From CAYTES01 sp964436935 (GTDB taxonomy: Bacteria; Patescibacteriota; Gracilibacteria; UBA1369; UBA12473): a stretch of DNA of 28,775 nucleotides. The translations under genes and the position numbers were made by a program. The DNA is taken from positions 1-28,775 of the forward strand of contig CAYTES010000012.1 of assembly GCA_964436935.1 (NCBI GenBank), in the 5' to 3' direction. Under the pieces are notes generated by a model. That model had not been told where the DNA came from, did no database searches, and saw nothing but the letters and a program-made list of their open reading frames with translations. Each line of letters starts with the position of its first letter. Within the stretch, counting starts at the first letter, position 1. Below, piece by piece: positions 24,375 to 28,775 of this stretch.

Positions 24375-24377
24375 CAA
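24281..24377 (+). promoter_or_regulatory. Nested inverted repeats before the CotH gene, attenuator-like
   Basis: GCTGGCA (24281-24287) pairs with TGCCAGC (24341-24347), enclosing a GTATC/GATAC hairpin (24306-24322). Next, AGCAA (24345-24349) can pair with TTGCT (24358-24362), which is followed by TTTTATTT like a weak terminator. The same TTGCT can instead pair with a second AGCAA (24373-24377). The two short hairpins exclude each other, as in transcription attenuation. Confidence 0.3.
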
Positions 24378-24413
24378 AGGCATTTTTCAGAGGTTCCTTA
24401 GAAGATCCCCATC

Positions 24414-27281
24414 ATGAAAATTAAATTTGACCGTTCTCTTTTCAATAAGCCGTTTTTAAAAGTTATAATTTTTGTGGGAATCGCATGGTCGATTCTTTTT
24501 TTGGGATTCGTTTATTATTTTTTCAATGTGATATCCAAAGATGTCGAGCGGCATGCATTGTGGGAGAAAAAGATCGGTTGGATGATTCCTGCGGTAAATA
24601 GTGTGCTCAAAATTTCAAATTTTTTCTATTTTCCAACTCTTTTTTCTCCGTCGGATTTACCCGAATATCGTATTTTCATTGAGGACGATGAATTGGAGGA
24701 GCTGAATGAAAATATTCAAGCCGTGGTCCAGGCGGGTGCAATCACCGATGAGAATAAAGATTTTGTGGGAATCACGCTGGAGTATGAGGGTGAAAGCTAC
24801 GAAGCCAAATTGAGGGTTCGGGGGGATTCTTACATGCATTGGCGTTATCCCAAAAAATCCTGGCGCATTGAATTGAAAGATGGAGAAACGATTGGTGGAA
24901 TCAATGAATTTAATCTCATTATTCCGGAGGATCGACAGTACGTGGGGGAACAGTACAGCAATTATGTGGCACAAAAGTTGGGTTTACTGGTTCCCCATAG
25001 CGAATTTATTCAGTTGGAAATCAACGGAAAAAATCAAGGAGTCTATTTCTTGGTAGAGCAATGGTCCAAGGAATTCTTGGAACGCAATGAAAAAGGTGGC
25101 GAAAGCAATTTGTATGGAGCCTCGGATGACGTAAAGGCGATCAATCCCGATTTAAACCTGTTCAATGATGTTCGATTATGGGATAAATACACAAGTAATG
25201 ATCTGGAGCCTGAAAATTCCTATGCGGACATTGCGGTGCTCATCGAGACGTTGAAAGAGAATGATCCGGTGGCATTCAAGGAGAAAATAGAGCGTATATT
25301 GGATGTGGCAGCTGCATTGAAATGGCAGGCGCATTCGGTTTTGATGGCCAGTCGACATCAAGAGAAAAATCACAATATTCGACTCTACTTCGATCGCACG
25401 ATTGGGAAATTCATTCTCATTCCCTGGGATGTGGGGCAAGGTCGTCCCGATACTCCCATTGATTCTAATTACAACCCATTGGTCAATAAATTATTGTCGG
25501 TGCCCGAATATGTGCAACGCCGCAACGAGATTTTATGGGACTATGTGAAAGACGATGAGCAGTCGAAAGATGACCAAGCGTATTTTTCCAAAACGGTGGA
25601 TCAAATGAAGGCTGAGTTTTATCGTGATTACAAGAAGCGCCCTTTCAATTTGAGTTTTGATTTTTGGAATCATGTACAAAAAAGATGGATTAAAGAACGT
25701 TATATGTTGATCCGCAACGCTTTGAAAGAATCGGAGGCATCGACCTTTATGGAATTGGGAAATCTCTCCATGCTTCATATTGTTACCAATGGCTTTGCGG
25801 GGGTATCGGTTGAAAAAATTATTCTCGAAATGGAGCAAGGATTTAAGCCGGAGAATGGAGAAATACCCGGACAATTCTTTTGGGATAAAAATCAGAATCT
25901 CATTTGGGATCCGGAAGACGAGACTATGGGAGCGGCAAGCTGGAATGAGCAGAAGCAACAATTTGAATTCGCGATGGATTCCTTGATCTTCAATGCCGAG
26001 CGGATCATTCCCGAGGGGACATTGGAGACTTTTGCGCTAAAAAATTCTCACCATCATTTGTTCTGGGTGTATCCCAAACTTTCAACTTTTCCCCTTAAAA
26101 ATGTAAAGGTGGAAATGGTGAATTCGATTACCGGAGAGTCTGTGATTGTACAAGAGGACCCCATGCGCTGGACCGAAAATGCGACATTTGAGTATTGGGA
26201 TCGAATGGATGAATCAGTGGATTTATTTTTAAAGCGGCATCCTTCACTTGTTGCAGTGGATGGCCAAGTCATTACCTTTAATTCAAATGAAGTTACTCTT
26301 TCCGAAACATTGATTGTTCCTGTGGGTATTGAGTTGGACATTCAACCCGGAACGGTACTCAAATTGGGTCCCGGCGTCTCTATGATTTCGTATGGAGTGA
26401 TTAAGGCCCTTGGCACCATTGAGGCTCCCATTGCCATTCAATCGGCGATTGCGGGTCAACCCTGGGGTGTCATTGGTCTTGCGGGGAAGGACAGTTCTGG
26501 AAGTCGCTTTGACAATGTGCGGCTTGATAATGGCAAAGACGCTTACATCAACGGGGTGTATTATTCCGGAATGTTTGCGGCGCACTCCACCGCAGTGGAT
26601 TTGAATTATTGTTCATTCACTCAGGCCAATGCCGACGATGCCGTGAATTTAAAAAATAGTACGGGAAAAATTGAGAATTCTTATTTTTATAACAATCATT
26701 TCGATGCGCTGGATGTCGATTTCCCGCTTGATATTCTCATCGCGGAGAATCGTTTTGAGGATAATGGAAATGATGCAATTGACGTGAGTGGAGGAGAGAA
26801 AATACTCATCCTCAATAACCGGATTCGGGGTTCGGGGGATAAGGGAATCAGTGTGGGCGAAGCGGCGAACCCATTCATTATTAATAATTTAATCACCGAC
26901 GGCAATATTGGGATTGCCGTTAAGGATTCCGCCGAGGCCAAAATAGCCCATGTCACGATCCTAAGGAACGGAGTCGGCGTTGCCCTGTATCGTAAAAAGA
27001 AATTATTTCAAGGAGGAATGGCCACGATCTATAATAGTATCCTCTGGGAGAACGAGGTGGAAGTGGAACGGGATCCCGATTCAACGGTTAACCTTCATTT
27101 TAGTTCGGTGGAGGGAGGTTTCGAGGATGAGTCGGTTGAGGAGAGGGAGCCCCAATTTAAATCGGATGGCTCTTCATTATTGAGCGGTGGAAATAGTGAT
27201 ATTCTTGCAACGTGGCTGGGAGTGGAAAGTATGAATGTATCTTTTCTGGGTTATTCTCCTGAATTCAATCATGAACCGTAA
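24414..27281 (+). CDS. CotH-kinase-domain protein with C-terminal right-handed beta-helix
   Basis: A 955-residue membrane-anchored extracytoplasmic protein. Residues about 14-37 form one transmembrane helix after a short basic N-terminus. A CotH-like kinase domain spans about 80-440: the LRVRGDSYMHW and KKSWRIELKDG strands lead in, then NGKNQGVYFLVEQW, with IRLYFDRTIGKFILIPWDVGQG as the C-terminal metal-site region. After a linker, about 620-900 is rich in short repeating turns such as NNHFDALDVDF and NRFEDNGNDAIDVSGG, a pectate-lyase-like parallel beta-helix. CotH proteins phosphorylate protein or bind spore or surface components; the helix may bind glycan. The gene overlaps the VTC-domain gene by 11 bases. 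Confidence 0.88.
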   Translation: MKIKFDRSLFNKPFLKVIIFVGIAWSILFLGFVYYFFNVISKDVERHALWEKKIGWMIPAVNSVLKISNFFYFPTLFSPSDLPEYRIFIEDDELEELNENIQAVVQAGAITDENKDFVGITLEYEGESYEAKLRVRGDSYMHWRYPKKSWRIELKDGETIGGINEFNLIIPEDRQYVGEQYSNYVAQKLGLLVPHSEFIQLEINGKNQGVYFLVEQWSKEFLERNEKGGESNLYGASDDVKAINPDLNLFNDVRLWDKYTSNDLEPENSYADIAVLIETLKENDPVAFKEKIERILDVAAALKWQAHSVLMASRHQEKNHNIRLYFDRTIGKFILIPWDVGQGRPDTPIDSNYNPLVNKLLSVPEYVQRRNEILWDYVKDDEQSKDDQAYFSKTVDQMKAEFYRDYKKRPFNLSFDFWNHVQKRWIKERYMLIRNALKESEASTFMELGNLSMLHIVTNGFAGVSVEKIILEMEQGFKPENGEIPGQFFWDKNQNLIWDPEDETMGAASWNEQKQQFEFAMDSLIFNAERIIPEGTLETFALKNSHHHLFWVYPKLSTFPLKNVKVEMVNSITGESVIVQEDPMRWTENATFEYWDRMDESVDLFLKRHPSLVAVDGQVITFNSNEVTLSETLIVPVGIELDIQPGTVLKLGPGVSMISYGVIKALGTIEAPIAIQSAIAGQPWGVIGLAGKDSSGSRFDNVRLDNGKDAYINGVYYSGMFAAHSTAVDLNYCSFTQANADDAVNLKNSTGKIENSYFYNNHFDALDVDFPLDILIAENRFEDNGNDAIDVSGGEKILILNNRIRGSGDKGISVGEAANPFIINNLITDGNIGIAVKDSAEAKIAHVTILRNGVGVALYRKKKLFQGGMATIYNSILWENEVEVERDPDSTVNLHFSSVEGGFEDESVEEREPQFKSDGSSLLSGGNSDILATWLGVESMNVSFLGYSPEFNHEP

Positions 27282-28008
27282 ATCACACAAACTTCATTTC
27301 CGCCGGTTCGAGTTCAAGTACCGCATTTCCGAAGAATTGGCGGGATTGATTCAGTCCAGTCTCAAAGGCCATATGCAGGTCGATCCTTACGCCCATTTGT
27401 GTGAGTTCAATCGGTACGAGGTTTGTAGTCTTTATTTTGATAGTCCTTCTTTGAATTACTACCAGGAAAAAGAAGAAGGATTGAAAAATCGAAAGAAAAT
27501 AAGATTTCGCTTCTATCGAGGAGTTACCACTTGGAACGCCATTTTCCTTGAGATCAAACGCAAAAAGAATTTGTGTATCGTGAAAGATCGACTCATCGTC
27601 AGACAGAAAGATGCCGAAGCTTTTTTAGAAAACGAAAATTTCACCGATATCCTTAAATGGTGTAATAAAAAAGATCCTTTATTGGCGGAAGAATTTGAGC
27701 GTGAATATGTATTGAATGGTTTACAGCCGACCAGTACGATCATTTATGATCGGGAACCATGGATTTCCAGCGACTATGAGCATTGCCGAGTAACCTTTGA
27801 TCGCAATATCCGAGTGAGAACTCCGGAAGATTTTTTTGGAAAAGAAGAGAGAATGGAATCCTTTTTGTTGTCTTCCGATGAGTTGGTGATGGAGATTAAA
27901 TTCAACGAAACGCTGCCGTATTTTTTTAAGGACATCATTCAAAAATACAATTTGAGGTATGAGCCTTACTCCAAATATTGTAATTCCATTCGGAAAATGA
28001 TAGCGTAA
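27271..28008 (+). CDS. VTC-domain (polyphosphate polymerase-like) protein
   Basis: A 245-residue cytoplasmic triphosphate-tunnel protein of the VTC family, related to the catalytic domain of yeast Vtc4, which makes polyphosphate from ATP. The tunnel residues are visible: FEFKY near 13-17, YFDSP near 52, KNRKKIRFRFYRG near 70-82, FLEIKRKK near 92-99, EREY near 139, and MEIKFN near the end, followed by YSKYCNSI. The ATG at 27271 overlaps the CotH stop region; a longer frame from 27235 would lie entirely within CotH and is less likely. CotH, VTC and DUF4956 genes frequently occur together, so a shared surface or phosphate function is likely but unproven. Confidence 0.88.
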   Translation: MNRKSHKLHFRRFEFKYRISEELAGLIQSSLKGHMQVDPYAHLCEFNRYEVCSLYFDSPSLNYYQEKEEGLKNRKKIRFRFYRGVTTWNAIFLEIKRKKNLCIVKDRLIVRQKDAEAFLENENFTDILKWCNKKDPLLAEEFEREYVLNGLQPTSTIIYDREPWISSDYEHCRVTFDRNIRVRTPEDFFGKEERMESFLLSSDELVMEIKFNETLPYFFKDIIQKYNLRYEPYSKYCNSIRKMIA

Positions 28009-28038
28009 AGCAGAAAAACTTTTTTAATTAAAAGAAAA

Positions 28039-28725
28039 ATGAGCGAATTATTTGAGGTTACTTCATCCATCGCTTCGCCTTATTCGGCAATCATGATTGT
28101 GTTCAATATCGTGTCGACATTTGTGCTGTCCTTGGTTGTTGCTCAGGTGTATCGCGCCACGCATCGCGGGGTGGCCTATTCTCAGTCTTTCATCTTCACG
28201 CTTATTTTTTTGAGTGTGATCGTTTCGCTGATCATGATGGTCATCGGCAATAATTTGGCACGTGCTTTCGGTTTGGTGGGTGCTTTTTCCATCATTCGTT
28301 TTCGAACCGCTATTAAGGAAAGCAGGGACGTGGCCTATGTTTTTTTTGCTCTGGCCGTAGGCATGGCCATGGGGACCAATAATTATCTCATCGGAGCGGT
28401 GGGAACCGGAACGATTATTATTCTTGTTTTGATTTTGAATAAATTCAATTTTGGAACACCTCATGAGGGAGATCACATTTTCCGATACAAAATGGAGTCC
28501 GATATGAAAGATGAAGAACGCCTGAATGATCTCTTTAAAAATTATTTCCGAAACAAATCGCTCTTGAATATCCAAGCGCAAAAGGGTTCAAAAGATGTCG
28601 AAATTGCCTATAAAGTGACTTTTTTGAAGAATAAAGATCCGCAGCAGTTGCTCCGGGAAATGAGTTATCTCAAAGGAGTGGGGAATGTGAGGATTTTTTC
28701 AACGTTAAATGACATTGAATATTAG
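28039..28725 (+). CDS. DUF4956 membrane protein
   Basis: A 228-residue protein with about four transmembrane helices in the first 140 residues (near 16-38, 52-73, 80-92 and 105-132) and a soluble C-terminal domain of about 85 residues. IRFRTAIKESRDVAYVFFALAVGMA is the conserved core of DUF4956. It starts 30 bases after the VTC gene in the same operon. The molecular role is unknown; genomic pairing with VTC and CotH suggests it anchors or conducts for the VTC protein. Confidence 0.88.
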   Translation: MSELFEVTSSIASPYSAIMIVFNIVSTFVLSLVVAQVYRATHRGVAYSQSFIFTLIFLSVIVSLIMMVIGNNLARAFGLVGAFSIIRFRTAIKESRDVAYVFFALAVGMAMGTNNYLIGAVGTGTIIILVLILNKFNFGTPHEGDHIFRYKMESDMKDEERLNDLFKNYFRNKSLLNIQAQKGSKDVEIAYKVTFLKNKDPQQLLREMSYLKGVGNVRIFSTLNDIEY

Positions 28726-28775
28726 GAGCTGTTCGCATAAAGTGTTTGTAATGGCAAACCTCCAAGGGGTCTGGG
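28726..28775. other. Intergenic tail of the window
   Basis: Fifty bases after the DUF4956 stop. GTTTG/CAAAC (28744-28759) could form a five-base hairpin with a six-base loop but has no T-run. GGAGCTGTTCGCATAA at 28727-28742 looks faintly like an IS-end repeat, but there is no second copy to test. No gene start is seen. Confidence 0.3.

Noticed and set aside
28727..28742. Possible insertion-sequence terminal repeat (GGAGCTGTTCGCATAA)
   Set aside because: It only faintly resembles some IS end repeats. There is no transposase, no second repeat copy and no target duplication in the window.

Overview
The window is a bacterial surface-polysaccharide and phosphonate region of about 28.8 kb. It holds 23 well supported protein genes, one plausible small ORF and one broken fragment. 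There are no rRNA or tRNA genes, CRISPR arrays or recognisable transposases. A run of ten Ns at 9627-9636 marks a scaffold gap, so this is draft or metagenome-derived sequence. TGA is used as an ordinary stop. Few starts have a convincing Shine-Dalgarno sequence, whereas many transcription units have a -10-like hexamer 5-8 bases before the start codon, which suggests leaderless or nearly leaderless mRNAs. Base composition is moderate. I cannot name the organism; an uncultivated bacterium with a complex glycan coat fits best.

Layout. (1) 252-2649: UDP-glucose dehydrogenase and a UDP-glucuronate 4-epimerase-like enzyme, giving UDP-GlcA and probably UDP-GalA. (2) 6712-2644, leftward operon: CDP-alcohol phosphatidyltransferase, SAM methyltransferase, Gfo/Idh-like protein and GMC flavoprotein oxidoreductase. 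(3) 6868-7362: hexapeptide acyltransferase. (4) 10380-7364, leftward: phosphonopyruvate decarboxylase, iron-type phosphonoacetaldehyde reductase and a LicC-like nucleotidyltransferase. (5) 10446-11036: Nudix protein. (6) 14322-11052, leftward: polysaccharide flippase, then a PEP mutase fused to a second, degenerate nucleotidyltransferase. (7) 14461-17551, rightward: UDP-GlcNAc 4-epimerase-like enzyme, GT2, DUF2304 protein and GT4. (8) 18659-17565: CDP-paratose 2-epimerase-like enzyme. (9) 23012-18716, leftward operon: polysaccharide deacetylase, DegT-type aminotransferase, FemAB/GNAT-like protein and GT4. (10) 23104-28725, rightward: GT4, small ORF, CotH-kinase/beta-helix protein, VTC-domain protein and DUF4956 membrane protein.

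The most interesting content is the phosphonate set. PEP mutase, phosphonopyruvate decarboxylase and phosphonoacetaldehyde reductase together predict PEP -> phosphonopyruvate -> phosphonoacetaldehyde -> 2-hydroxyethylphosphonate (HEP). Two nucleotidyltransferase domains and a CDP-alcohol phosphotransferase close by suggest that HEP is activated as a CMP derivative and moved onto a lipid or glycan. The flippase beside PEP mutase and the surrounding glycan genes point to a phosphonate-decorated surface polymer or phosphonolipid. The product and the transfer step are inference; the three core enzymes are clear from their motifs.
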